From Timema cristinae (Eukaryota > Arthropoda > Insecta > Phasmatodea > Timematidae): DNA of 64,000 bases. The first letter of the stretch is position 1. Every line of letters begins with the position of its first letter. The notes under the pieces were generated by a model. That model worked only from the letters and a program-made list of their open reading frames with translations. It was not told the DNA's origin and did not search any database. Shown one piece after another: positions 32,256-43,269 of the stretch. Location: the NCBI GenBank assembly GCA_039000515.1, contig JBCFYV010002255.1, positions 16,516,890 to 16,580,889 of the forward strand. Direction: 5' to 3'. Both the position numbers and the translations under genes were made by a program.

Positions 32256-32655
32256 GCCAGTTTCATAGTCAGACTTAGTCCACCACAAGGGCGGCTCGAA
32301 TACAAGACACCTACCTAAGCCCAAATGGAATGGGCCAGTCACTTATGTGAAACTGGCCCATTCCATTTGGGTTTAGGTAGGTGTCTTCTTGTGTAGGCAT
32401 ATTTTTCCTTAACACGCGTCCTTCTTGCCAATTGCCCAATGCCCACCCCTGCTCTCCAACAACCTAGCAATATGATGCAAAATAAAAATCTCATTGGTCT
32501 CACAGCCTCATTGGGCACCACCACAACCCTCACCCTATACTCCCATTAGTCTAAAAACAAAACAAAAAAATATTCCACCCTATGGGGGGCACGTGCTCCC
32601 TGTGCCCCCCTTAAATTCACGCTTGAGGTGGACCAAGTCTGACTATGAATCTGAC
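32256..32655. mobile_element. Nested-palindrome element
   Basis: Outer arms GCCAGTTTCATAGTCAGACT (32256 on) and AGTCTGACTATGAATCTGAC (to 32655) face each other. Within them a near-perfect hairpin has 36-bp arms (32304-32339 and 32352-32387, one mismatch) with a 12-nt loop; the arm begins AAGACACCTACCTAAGCCCA. A second small hairpin GGGGGGCAC/GTGCCCCCC lies at 32585-32610. Probably a foldback-type non-autonomous DNA element. Confidence 0.65.
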
Positions 32656-32797
32656 CCTTTTAGTGTTAGGGATTTAGAGACTAAACTCAAAATAAATGCA
32701 TTCATACCACGGCGCAGATAATATTATTTGTGAGGACGGAGATGCCAAATGTTGCGACTAAGTTTCCCAATTAAATCCAGCATCTCTAGAAGCATTA

Positions 32798-33079
32798 CCC
32801 GCCTCGGTGGCGTAGTTGGCTAACGCGCTTGTCTTGTTGAGCCCCGACTGTTGAGGACGGGGAGATCAAGGTTCGAATCTCGGTCGGGTGAACTGGGGTG
32901 GGTTTTTCCTAAATGGTTTTCCACTCTCCCTCCACGCAAATGCGGGTTCACTTCCTTTAATTTATCCTTCCCAATTCCTAATCCATTAGCGTAATTAGTA
33001 CTTAAGCGTATAACTCGAACGGGTAGTAAGACGCGGTGCTAAATATAATAATATATAATAATAATAATAATAATAAAAA
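32798..33079 (+). mobile_element. SINE B, full length, reference copy
   Basis: The best B copy: CCTCGGTGGCGTAGTTGGC and TAACGCGC (box A), AGGTTCGAATCTCGGTCGGG (box B), body GTTTTTCCTAAATGG, CTCCCTCCACGCAAATGCGG, and tail CGTATAACTCGAACGGGTAG, TAAGACGCGGTGCT and (TAA)n. Perfect 13-bp duplication TCTAGAAGCATTA (32785-32797 and 33080-33092). Confidence 0.96.
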
Positions 33080-33092
33080 TCTAGAAGCATTA

Positions 33093-34286
33093 TTTCCGCG
33101 ACTGTAGAAGGCTATCTTAAGCTAAATATGGGAGATAAGGTTGACCTCGTAGTATAATTACGTTACATTGCTCTGTCACAGCGATAACCAGTTGTCAGAG
33201 ATCAACATTTCCTGATTGTTCACCGTGCTACGCGCAAAAACGGACCTCCGCTAACACACCTTCGTGACCAGCCTGTAGATGACCGTATATAATTAATGCA
33301 AATATAATTAGGGATACACGGACTGAATGTTTATCTTCCTTCAATATAAAACCTTGTAGTGATCGTATAGTGGGTTAAATTAATTAAAGAAATCATATAT
33401 TTTAGTTTATTTTAGCAATGCACTCGATACACGTCACACGTCTTATTTAGTGTGAGAGTGGCCGTCAACAGATTTAAGGAGAATTACCATATCCCCTGCT
33501 TAGCCGTAATATAATATAAATACTACGCGCTATCACGCCTGATTATTATCTTTTTTTATTCTAATTATATCCGCGGGACTAACCTAGCGACTAACGCGAG
33601 GTGTCGTTTAAAGGTTCACAAAAATATGACACCCCAGAACTCACCTGGGAGCGTCCTTGGCCGTAGCCCGGTAAGACCAGAGTAATGAGTCTCCTACTCG
33701 ACTCAACTGATACTATATTTTAAATATTTGGAAAAAATACTCCCATTGGTCCAGAAGATCCAACCAGGACGAACCTAACTGTCCCCCGGACCGTTAGCGC
33801 GGTCCAGGACAAGGGAAGAAAGCCACCCCTCCTTAATAGCTTTTAGGACTCTATTGTTTGTTGGCGGCGACTCTCACAATTTCCTGGTTAACAGGTTATT
33901 GACCCTCCAATACCCCGTTACTGCCTACAGGAATGCTAATACATCTTATTTTCTAACGTACATAAATAATTGCATCAATCGCGAATAGGTCACTCCCACC
34001 CGAGGTAGTGAACGTGAGGAATGTGCATAAACTTTCATTTAGAGTCAATAATATTGCAAAGTTTTTCTTTATAATCTCCCCCCTCCATTTTAACATAAAA
34101 AAAAACCCATTCCAATAGCATTGACGAAGTGATGTAAATAATTGGTCTGATATACCACGTACGGGTCCGTGAATGTGAAAGGCTTTTCAAGCTAAATGAA
34201 TCTAATTGAATAACTTGTAAAATGAGAGAACCAACTCGTCCATATGATATATGCTGGATATTATAGTAAGCTCGTTTTGAGAGGCC
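33093..34286. other. No repeat or gene recognised
   Basis: One of the few stretches over 1 kb free of recognised elements. A short frame from ATG at 33626 to a GTAAGACC splice-donor-like site at 33671 could be a leader exon in phase with the cuticle gene, but its peptide (MTPQNSPGSVLGRSP) is not signal-peptide-like, so it is not called. Confidence 0.4.
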
Positions 34287-34301
34287 TTATTTCCTACTAT
34301 A

Positions 34302-34592
34302 TTATTATTATTATTATTATTATTAGCACCGCGTCTTACTACCCGTTCGGGTTATACGCACTTACGCTAATGTGTAATGGTAGGGTGATTGTGAGATGAA
34401 ATGAAGGACCTACAGTTTAACGTGGAATCCGAACCACGGTGGAGGCCTGGCATTCCCCACATTCACAAGATGTTTTGTCAGAGGTGAAGGAAGGGTTTGG
34501 TAATCAGATAAATCTGTGCCGGGACCAAGGATTGAACCCCGGCCGCCAGCACAGAAGTCTGACACCTTACCCCTAGACCGCCAGGTCACCGA
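34302..34592 (-). mobile_element. SINE A, full length
   Basis: Complete copy. The 15-bp flanks TTATTTCCTACTATA and TTATTACCTACTATA differ at one base (34287-34301 and 34593-34607). Confidence 0.93.
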
Positions 34593-34609
34593 TTATTACC
34601 TACTATAAA

Positions 34610-36410
34610 ATAAGATTCTGGTAATAAATAAGGCCTCAACTAATGAGTTTCCTGACAAACCAAGCTTTTTTTTTTTTTCTTATCCATCTTAAACACACAC
34701 GTTAAGCTTTTTACTCACACATATTATACAAATATAAAACGAGAAAGAGTATTTCATACTTGTTTACAGATTCTAAAATATGTGATCATATTAAAATTAT
34801 TTAAAGCACAAAACAACTCACAGTATTCCACACCAAAAGTTCAGAATTTTGCATTATAGAAAGAACGATTTTACGAAAGTAAGATGACTTAATACGATCG
34901 GAAATATTTAGAACTCAAGGGTAGCAACTTTAAGGAGTGAAATCACGAGTTATAGTGGAACATGGAAAGATTCGCCCATTGCTAGATAACCTTGAAATAT
35001 CTCAGGGTTATGATCATTGGTAGATTTGTTTTTATTACTAACGACGTTACCTATTTGCTAATTTCAAAGCTATTTTACCAAGCGGGTTGCACGCGAGTAA
35101 ACATTATAAGTATTATCATATATTATCGTATAATTAGATATCAGTGTATTAAATAGAAATAGAGGGGAAAAAAATTTAGCTGTTAGCACTTCAAGGCTTC
35201 TTGTCTCGGTACTGATGACATTTCCACTCTTCCTCCAACGAGTATAAACACTCACTGTACTATATGCAACTGGACAGCATTGACTTGAATTTAAAAACTA
35301 CATTTTTTCATTTATATACTAGATGTACATATGCTTCCACATATTTTTTTAAATCTACATCTTAAAGCTATAATAATTACTGTACCAAATAGTCTAAGTT
35401 GTAAAGGATTACAAAAAAGTTGTTTAGAAAATACTTCCTTAAGATCAAAAAACTAATTTGATGACAATTTAAGATTATTATGAGAACTATTCAAGAATGT
35501 ATGGTGTTTGTTTCTTTGAACTGACAGAATAAAATTCAAATTCATTAAAATAGGAAATCCTATCTTGACTAGCCACTACGTAATATGTAGGCAAATCCTT
35601 GAGGTAATATAATAGACAAGCAGAAATTAATAAACGCCAGAAAACAAGCGAATTTATAGCGTTCCTGGGAGCAACTCTCTGGCAGTAGGAGAACAAACAA
35701 GGAAGAAGGAGAATACAAATGACAATACAATTTGTGTTGTGACACCCCATATTAAATGGCATTGATCGATTCACAGAGAACCATTCTAGGCTCTTCGCTT
35801 CCCAAAAATTTAGGCCTTAAATATCAAACAAAATATGAGGAAATGGCGAATTTGTTGAACTATGTGTACAATTTTATGTATACCTATGTATAGAGCCATA
35901 GAAAATATGTGTGTGTTCATTCCAGTAAACATCAAACTCTTGTACTGCTTTTGCCAATAACTAACCTAAGTGCAACATCCAAGTGTAAATATTTCGCTAC
36001 ATTACAATTAACACCAAACTCTTGTATTGCCAATATTTAACCTAAACGCAACATTTGATTGGAAATATATCAGCTACGTTCCAGTGTTGTTAATGTTTTC
36101 ACAGTTAATAAACATATTTATGGTTAACTTTAGAATAAGTACGGTATTTATAATGAAATGAAATATTGGCCATTAAATAATGACAATCCCTATTGATGTG
36201 AAAATTTACGTAACACAGTTTGGAAAAGGGGGGCGAGGGGTAAGGCTAAATGTTTATTTGGTGTTGCATGGGTGTAAGAGTGGGTGAGAGGGGGTAAAAA
36301 AAAAAGGGGGTAGGAAAAAAAAAGCGTTACGTGGCTTATGGATTATCCCCAAGTGAATGGCGTAGGAAGTGATTCAGTCCAAGACGGTTTTATGTATATT
36401 TTTGTTTCAG
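34610..36410. other. Upstream of the cuticle exon, no element recognised
   Basis: Probably intron or promoter DNA of the cuticle gene. A candidate mini-exon ATGGGT followed by a GTAAGAG donor lies at 36268-36273, in phase, with a 137-nt intron to the next exon; it would give the leader MG-TLGVFTVTLL. This is possible but unproven. G-rich runs occur at 36225-36320. Confidence 0.3.
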
Positions 36411-38292
36411 ACGCTAGGCGTCTTCACTGTGACGTTATTGTGCATGGCGCAGGCCCAGTACAGCAATAACAACCAGTATACGACGCCGGTGCCCATTCTG
36501 AAACAAATCAACAAACACAACGAGGACGGTTCTTACAGCTACGGATATGAAGCCGCCGATGGCTCCTATAAGATCGAGTCCAAACACCCTACTGGAGAGG
36601 TAAGACTTGGTGTGTGCGATACAGACAAAGGCCACCGTCTCGTCTTGTCTGGGGTTTAGTTGGGACGGCTTATGGTCAGGGTTTCGAATCCTAGATGGAT
36701 GTAAAATGGTGTTTCTTCTCCCTAATTTGGTTTGCCTACAAGTAACTATTGGAAAATTCCCTCCTAAATTCATTCGTCCTCATCTTTAACAATATTGGTT
36801 TAGATCTAAGGATGGGTTGTAAGACACGGTAAATCAAAAAACTTTTTTTTTTAAAGACCTAGCATTAAAATCTATATTTTGTTTATGAGTTCGACCTAAT
36901 AATCAGATGATATAATTTTAGGTCTAGGGATGAATGTGACGCATTAGAGCCCTGGGTTAGTTTGGTTTGTGTATATATGTATATTCGCTTTGCTCATTGG
37001 GGGCTCCGCCCCCAGAGCCCCTGTGCGTTTTCTTTGCAAGTGGATGTAAAATAATGTAGTTCCCGAGACGTTTTTTTGCTAGGTCTTACCGTTTAGCCAC
37101 AAGAGACCTCCAAAGAAAGGTCCGCACCGACTTTAAAAGTTGCTCCACCATTTTGATTTTTGTCGTGGGTTAAATTTTTTTTTACTTCTTAGAAATTTTC
37201 CGTTGGTTATAGGCTAGAAGCTATAAGTTTACCAAATGTCAAGTTTCTAGCTCATCTGTAAGTGGGTAAACATTAATATCAGTGAGTGAGTCAGCCGTGT
37301 GGCTTTCTAGTAGTATAATATAAAATATAGTATCCCCATGGCTTCTTTGGTGCTGACTGACAGCTCACAGATGACTTCTGACAGCCAACATTTTGGTATA
37401 ATACCTAAATTTTGACCGTCAGAAGTGACAGCTGTTAAAACACATGTTTTTGCAGATCACATGGCTCGGCGTAACGATACATAATTAGGTCTGGTAACTT
37501 TTCAAAGCTTTTAGCTGTCAGCTGTGAACTGTCAGTCAGCACCAAATAAGCCATGGGGCTACTGTACTTTGCTGATACAGCTCCTCTGTTTATACAATTA
37601 TCAATTCACCTTTCCCATGAGTTTCTTAAGAGCCATTCTCACCCTCCCAGGATAACAACTGACTCATGTATTTAGTATAGCTCGAACCAGAAAGTAAAGT
37701 TTAAAGAAATGGTTCAGCTTTCTCTTAGGTAGGATTGTAGACTGATCTTTTTTTTTTCTTTTTTTTTGTCACGGCACAGGTTTACGGCAAGTACGGCTAC
37801 GTAGATGACAGTGGCTCCGTAAGAGAGGTAGAGTACGGTGCGTCACGACGCGGGTTCGAACCCTCCGGCTCCGACATCAACGTCCCCCCTCCAACTTTGC
37901 AGAACAGCTACACCGGCTCCAACAGCGTTTCCGGCAACGATTACGACGACGGTCAGTACCACGAGGACCCCAGTGTCTACTACAAGAACACCAACTACAA
38001 CAGCGCCCCTAGGCAGAGTTTATTCAACAACCCCGCTCCTGCACCTCAGCAGAACTATAACTACAACCCCCCTGCCAGACAGCAGCAGTATTACGACCCC
38101 CCTGCGCCTCAGAGGAGTTACTACAATCCTCCTGCTCAGCAGTACAATCCTCCTCAGCGGTACAATCCTACTCAGCAGTACAACGCACCGAGGCCGGCCC
38201 CCGCAAGGGTTGACCCCAACCAGTTCGCCGGACATCCGGCCACCAGTTTCGACGTCAACACCGGCTCTTACAGTCTCTCATATTCCGGATAA
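36411..38292 (+). CDS. Cuticle protein, R&R (chitin-binding type 4) family, partial at 5' end
   Basis: Structural protein of the insect exoskeleton, secreted by epidermal cells and bound to chitin. Two coding exons are visible: 36411-36599 (63 codons, after TTTTTGTTTCAG, before GTAAGA) and 37780-38292 (170 codons plus TAA, after GGCACAG); both junctions are phase 0. The exon with the start codon lies upstream and was not found. Residues 1-15 (TLGVFTVTLLCMAQA) are the hydrophobic end of a signal peptide. The R&R domain runs from NEDGSYSYGYEAADGSYKIE through TGEVYGKYGYVDDSG and VEYGASRRGFEPSG, crossing the intron. The C-terminal 100 residues are low complexity, rich in Pro, Gln, Tyr and Asn, with YNPP-type repeats (YYNPPAQQYNPPQRYNPTQQ). 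Total visible length 233 residues, normal for the family. GC content is clearly higher than in flanking DNA. The RR-1 or RR-2 class was not decided. Confidence 0.93.
36950..37325 (+). mobile_element. RTE-like retroelement 3' end in the cuticle intron
   Basis: GGGGGCTCCGCCCCCAGAGC is followed by AAATGTCAAGTTTCTAGCTC, CATCTGTAAGTGGGT and CAGTGAGTGAGTCAG, an order found at the 3' ends of RTE-type elements in insects. No reverse transcriptase remains. It lies in the sense direction inside the intron. Confidence 0.6.
37328..37564. mobile_element. Mariner-type MITE M, copy 2, in the cuticle intron
   Basis: CCCCATGGCTTCTTTGGTGC, TGACTGACAGCTCACAG on the left and CTGTCAGTCAGCACCAAATA, AGCCATGGGGCTACTG on the right are the M ends, with TA on both sides. 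The left three bases have drifted (TAG for CAG). The right end gives the true terminus, CAGTAGCCCC when inverted. Confidence 0.85.
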
Positions 38293-38524
38293 TACGTCTA
38301 AAACTCTTTAACCAGTCTCCGGTCAACACGAAGATGGAAGAAGGTATCAGCAAATACCGTCAGTCTTATCAAATGCTCTTTAAGTTTGAGTTTTTTTTCA
38401 ATGAAAATGGTGCTAATTTGTGGTTTTTAGATGTGTTTCATCATTTACAACTGATATTTCCCCTGAAATAAGGGCAGCTTTTGTCCAAGAAAGAGCTAAG
38501 ACCATAACTTTTTTTTATATATGA

Positions 38525-38603
38525 AATAAAAGCTTGTCTTATTTTTTTAATGTGATTGTAATCGATAAAAATAATCAGAACTGTATTAATATGATTAAAT
38601 AAA
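38525..38603 (+). promoter_or_regulatory. Poly(A) signals of the cuticle gene
   Basis: Two AATAAA hexamers lie at 38525-38530 and 38598-38603, about 235 and 305 nt after the stop codon. Either could end the transcript; a T-rich stretch follows the first. Confidence 0.55.
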
Positions 38604-38609
38604 CACCAG

Positions 38610-39230
38610 GGTAAAAAATGCCATATTATTCCATTCATTTAAGCGTCATAATTGCTCTTTAACTAATAGTTAAACTGATTAGTCATTTATACACTGAGCT
38701 AACTTCCTATTTGGTAGGGTAAATTCTAAGTTCTAGATTGTAGTAATAGTAGTAATGATCAATAAATACCAAGAGAACCCACATCTAAGTAGATGGCACA
38801 CTCTGACGCTTTTAAATCGTCCATCTTGAAACCACTTGCATTTTTTATCGTCTAAGATTAGGGTTGTTTGATTTTTTTTATATTAAGAGTAAGTATGTAA
38901 TCTTAAACCAAAAACTCTTTTATAAGTACCTTTTGTCAAGCATTATTTGCATTTGTTCAATAGTAATAGTCCGATTTTAATAATAAATTAATAAGCATCG
39001 AAGCACTTAGAGTAAACTTAAAGTTAGATTAAAGGTTAGTGCTAGTTCTTATTTAAAAAAAAAACACAACCGTGGCTAACTTATATAAAATATTGGTTAC
39101 ATTTCGTTTGATTTTCTACATTTTGTCATCTCAACAAGTTCTTGAGTGGTCATTGGTTTGGGTGACTTTTTATCTTAATCTGAAAAGTTTTTTTTTTTCA
39201 AATGTCATCATGCTCATGCCAATTATTTAA
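38610..39230. other. No gene recognised
   Basis: AT-rich sequence downstream of the cuticle gene without supported features. Confidence 0.5.
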
Positions 39231-39234
39231 GAAC

Positions 39235-39465
39235 TGAAAAATACCAAGACAAATAAAGGAGGGAAGTCACATTAGACACATTTTTTAAGACAAATTTTAT
39301 ATCTCAAACTCCAAAATTACCCCAGCAAATACATGTTTTTATAGTAATCTAAATATTACAAAACTATTTTAATCATACTCTAAACTGAATTAGAAAGGTC
39401 TCATGATTGTCTAACAGATGGCAACACTAAAATTGTACTTTCCCATCTTTTACTTTTTACCATTC
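39235..39465 (+). mobile_element. Palindrome-ended repeat N, copy 3
   Basis: TTAGAAAGGTCTCATGATTG and TCTAACAGATGGCAACACTA match copy 1, and TGTACTTTCCCATCTTTTAC is its decayed right end. Confidence 0.5.
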
Positions 39466-39539
39466 AAGTTTTGATATTCTTATGTGTAGAAAAATAACAT
39501 AAGCGTATAAATTAACATAACATTTTATTTCAGCCAAAC

Positions 39540-40135
39540 ATTACCTTTTTTTATATAAAAATGGGTGTGTGTACTTATGTACGCGCGTGAGAAGTTATAC
39601 TTCTTTGGCATAATTAAATAATAATATTTTAATTTATATCAATAAATAATACATACGGATAGTTAACCTCAATTATATTGGAGCACTTGAAAAAGTCTAT
39701 AAGCACAATTTTTTTCATTAATATTTACGAATAGTAAATAATATTAATCAAAATATTCAATTTAAATCACTACTGAATATAATTTATTAGCACATATATA
39801 ATTCGCACTTGTATGAAACTAAAACACGTGTTGTGAATGTAGAAACTAGAAACATGTGGATACATATTATATATATGAAAACAGTGATCAGAGGCGACGA
39901 GCCTACATAGAGAAAGGAATAACATAGTATACATTTCTCTATGAGCGTACCAACATGCGCGACTAACAGAGGTTCTATTTCTATTTTGTTGGTAGCTTTT
40001 TTTTTTTCGAGACTTAGTGAGCGGTTTACCTTCAACCTGTTACTTTTGTTTTACAGTGATGCGCACGCATCTTAAAATTTCACTCTCATAATTTTTTTCA
40101 TAACGCGCCTAAAGAAGTATAACTTCAAAAACCAC
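39540..40135. mobile_element. Possible element with facing GAAGTTATACTTCTTT ends
   Basis: GAAGTTATACTTCTTT (39591) faces AAAGAAGTATAACTTC (40113). Neighbouring phrases GTACGCGCGTGAGAAG and GATGCGCACGCATC also face each other loosely. An 82-codon minus frame inside (39787-40035) is not recognisable. One copy only. Confidence 0.35.
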
Positions 40136-40139
40136 AAAA

Positions 40140-40630
40140 ATACTGATTATAACTCACCTCGTTTTCCATCCCAATTTGGTAATGTTTCTAAAAAGTTACT
40201 TGTAAAAGTAGCTCCATTAACCAAAATAGTATGATGTGAAATTATATCAGTTATTTGGTAAGTTAATAACCAAGCAACTTCCGGCCATCATTCATTCTCC
40301 TAACCAATAGTATTGTAGTTTTTTGTGCCAAATAAATTTATCAAAAACCACAATCATCATAAACTATTTATTTCTTTATCTGTAGGTGTTTGTAAATTTC
40401 ATGTAATAATAGCTTCAATAGCTTCATGAATTTATATCCATACTATAATATGAATTTGTTTCTTGTATAGTCATTAATCACTAATTAGTTGTGAATATAT
40501 TGTACGCAATTAGCGATTTACAGTACTTATCGTTGATATTTTCAATAAAAAAACACAAAAACATGTTAGCAATCTTATTTTAAAAATAATTTTATTTTTA
40601 ATGGTTCATTGCCACACTTACACTTACTTA
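40140..40630. other. No gene recognised
   Basis: AT-rich, no features. Confidence 0.5.
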
Positions 40631-40634
40631 CGCC

Positions 40635-41229
40635 ACCTATCCCTATCTTGAACTAGTTCTATCCAGTCTACTTCATTACACTATATCCCTATCTTGAGCT
40701 AGTTCTATTTAGTGCACCTAATTACACCCTATCCCTATCTTGTGAAAGTTAAATTCAGTCCACCTCATTACACCCTATCCCTATCTGGAGTTAGTTATAT
40801 ACAGTCCACTTCGTTATACCTTATCCCTATCTTGAGCTAGTTTTATCCAGTCCACCTCATTACACCCTATCCCTATCTTGAGATAGTTTTATCCAGTCCA
40901 CTTCGTTACACCCTATCCCTATCTTTAGCTAGTTCTATCCAGTCCACTCATCACACCTATCCCTATCTTGATCTAGTTTTATCCAGTCCACTTCGTTACA
41001 CCCTATCCTATCTTGAGCTAGTTTTATCCAGTCCACCTCATCACACCTATCCTATCTTTAGCTAGTTTTATCCAGTCCACCTCATCACACCCTATCCCTA
41101 TCTTGAGCTAGTTCTATCCAGTCCACTTCATTACACTATATCCCTATCTTAAACTAGTTCGATCAAGTCCACCTCATTACACCCTATCCCAATATTGAGC
41201 TAGTTTTATCCAGTCCACATCATCACACT
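40635..41229. repeat. 46-bp minisatellite, array 2
   Basis: About thirteen units of the same 46-bp sequence as 27655-28055. Variants include GTTCTATCC for GTTTTATCC and short indels (CACACCTATCC). The array runs straight into the L2 remnant, and its last unit is the L2 C-terminus itself. Confidence 0.9.
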
Positions 41230-41545
41230 CTATCTCTTTCAGGTCCATTCTAATGTTATCCTCCCGTCTGCATCTAGTTCTTCCCAATGATCTCTTCCCA
41301 TTGGGTTTGCCAGTCAGTTCCCTGAACACGGTTCTAGAATATCCCATTTGCTTTGCATGTCCTGTCCACAGTAATCTACGAAACCTGACTATCCTAACTA
41401 TATCTTGTGACGAGTGCATGATAAGTAGCTCATCATTATATAGACTCATCCACTCATCAGTAGCCTCATCACTTTTTAAGACCAAATATCTTCCTAAGCA
41501 CCTTGTTTTCGAATATAATACGACAGGAAGTAGTGTAAGTGTTTG
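41230..41545 (-). pseudogene. LINE L2, reverse-transcriptase C-terminal remnant
   Basis: A 102-codon open frame on the minus strand (41177-41485) starts in the region DEWMSLYNDELL and continues SQDIVRIVRFRRLLWTGHAK, TGKPNGKRSLGRTRCRREDN, IRMDLKEIECDDVDWIKLAQ and ends DRV, then TAA. This is the usual tail of an abundant insect LINE protein. The frame is intact over this part, so the insertion is fairly young. Catalytic palm and endonuclease are missing. Confidence 0.88.
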
Positions 41546-41549
41546 TGTA

Positions 41550-42190
41550 CCACACCCGGTTAACTGAAGTTGAAGAATTAAGATGAAACTTTAGTGATGA
41601 CTGATCGACCGAGCTATATTTAATCAACCCGACGCTGCGAGATCATTTGAGCTCAGTTAAATCCTATTCCGGACAGGCAGCATCGCGCGTGTTTAGTATT
41701 TAATCGAGTGTACCAAGCACCACTACTACTGGCTTACGACACGTGGGCAAACATATGACCGTTGATTGAGGCAACTTGGAGTACGAATTTAGTAAAAATG
41801 TAACAATACGTTCCTATAACATTAAAAACATTAAATTTTAATTATAGATGGACCCTCGATTCTTTTGATATTCGAGAGCTTCTAGTTTCATAAAAATCTC
41901 AAAAGATATGTAGAGTACAATAATTATGAAGGTCTTGATTTTGAATTAAAAAATTAAGAACTGGTAAAATTAATTTTAAATACTTATGTAGTTGGGAAAA
42001 TGATCAAATCACTAAAAAGGAAAATGTGGTGTTAATGTTATCAAAAAGAATTATCTTTGTTTTATTATGACGTAAGTGGTAGCAAGCATTTAACAGCTTT
42101 ATTCAAAATTTAAATATTTTGATTAAACTAAAATTGTAGATTTTCAAAGATTCAAGGATTAGAATATGGATTAGAAATTCGAATGAAAAT
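41550..42190. other. No gene recognised
   Basis: No features supported. A short GC-richer patch (41630-41700) has no open frame of note. Confidence 0.5.
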
Positions 42191-42194
42191 TTTA

Positions 42195-42345
42195 AATTAG
42201 GATTCAATACACCATTAATTTTAATATATTCTTTAAATTGAACACGGTAATATAACCTTGGACCTTTGGCTTAGTACGACAATACTCTTTCCCGAGCTAT
42301 CCAGGACCGCCATGTGTCGAGGGTCATTCTTAACACGTGTTTTAA

Positions 42346-42400
<55 letters not shown>

Positions 42401-42905
42401 AGCAGCGCGTCTTACTACCCGTTCGGGTTATACGCACTTACGCTAATGTGTAATGGTAGGGTGATTGTGAGATGAAATGAAGGACCTACAGTTTAACGTG
42501 GAATCCGAACCACGGTGGAGGCCTGGCATTCCTCACATTCACAAGATGTCTTGCCAGAGGTGAAGGAAGGGTTTGGTAAGTGTTTTAATACAAAGTCTGT
42601 GATGGACTTGCGGAAATCATCAGATACATATGAGTGAGCTATCAGATAACGCAGCCATCTTCCCTCGGGTAGGCTTTATGCTGCTAATTAATTGCTCATA
42701 TTTAGCCGATGATTTCCACACGTCCATCACAGAATATGCCTTAAATTATGCTTGAAGAATGACCCTGAACAAGGTACAATTCACGGATAGCTTAGTGGTA
42801 AGAGTATTGGCGTATTAATTCTGAGGTATTGGGTTCAATTCCTGTGTCAAAATGATAATTTTAAATCTAAAGAGTATGATATTTATATGCGGCTATATCC
42901 GTAAT
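42195..42905. mobile_element. Palindromic element T, split by SINE A
   Basis: Left arm with minus-strand tRNA-like block (ACCTTTGGCTTAGTACGACA) and AGGGTCATTCTTAACACG. After the guest come CAAAGTCTGTGATGGACTTG and CGGAAATCATC, facing GATGATTTCCACACGTCCAT and CACAGA; the right arm has GATAGCTTAGTGGTAAGAGT. The outer ends ATATTCTTTAAATT and AATTTTAAATCTAAAGAGTA also face each other. Without the guest about 480 bp. Confidence 0.75.
42348..42579 (-). mobile_element. SINE A, 5'-truncated, nested in T
   Basis: Truncated at the CCAAACCCTTCC block; long TTA run of about 55 bp. Perfect 11-bp duplication GTGTTTTAATA (42337-42347 and 42580-42590). Confidence 0.93.
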
Positions 42906-42944
42906 TAACGAATATAATAACCTAGATATTTAATCTTACGTTTA

Positions 42945-43195
42945 ACTGCTTTGGTGGTAACGTGGTCTAACGCGTTACTCTTGTGGTGAACTAGACTGCC
43001 GATAATGGGGAGAGTGAGGTTCGAATCTGGGTCAGGTGTACTAAGAGTGTTTTTTTTAAAAAATATACAATCTTTCTTACCAGCCAAATGCGGCTACATT
43101 TCCTATTAATATAACCTTCCTAATCCCCTAAAACCAATAATGTAAGTTTTACATAAGCGTATAGCCTGTACGGGTAGTAAGATGCTATGCTAAAT
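42945..43195 (+). mobile_element. SINE C, full length
   Basis: TGGTGGTAACGTGGTCTAAC and GCGTTACTC (box A), GAGGTTCGAATCTGGGTC (box B), body and tail GTATAGCCTGTACGGGTAGT then AAGATGC. The hairpin retains CGGGT but not its partner. Confidence 0.78.
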
Positions 43196-43269
43196 ATATA
43201 TCTATATAAATCTTACATTTTTAGCAAAAATATTTTTTAAATGAAAGGAGAAATTAGCTGATTTTCAAT

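Noticed and set aside
32798..32885. tRNA gene at the start of SINE B
   Set aside because: Box A and box B are intact, yet it is followed by the SINE body and tail and flanked by a target duplication, so it is a SINE head.
38020..38235. Arg/Val-rich minus-strand frame in the cuticle exon
   Set aside because: Antisense shadow of the Pro/Gln-rich coding sequence.
37838..38311. 157-codon Thr/Pro-rich frame overlapping the cuticle gene
   Set aside because: It is the +1 shadow of the real exon, whose frame has the R&R domain and proper splice sites.
40635..41229. CRISPR-like repeat array
   Set aside because: Units are contiguous with no unique spacers, and the genome is eukaryotic; it is a minisatellite.
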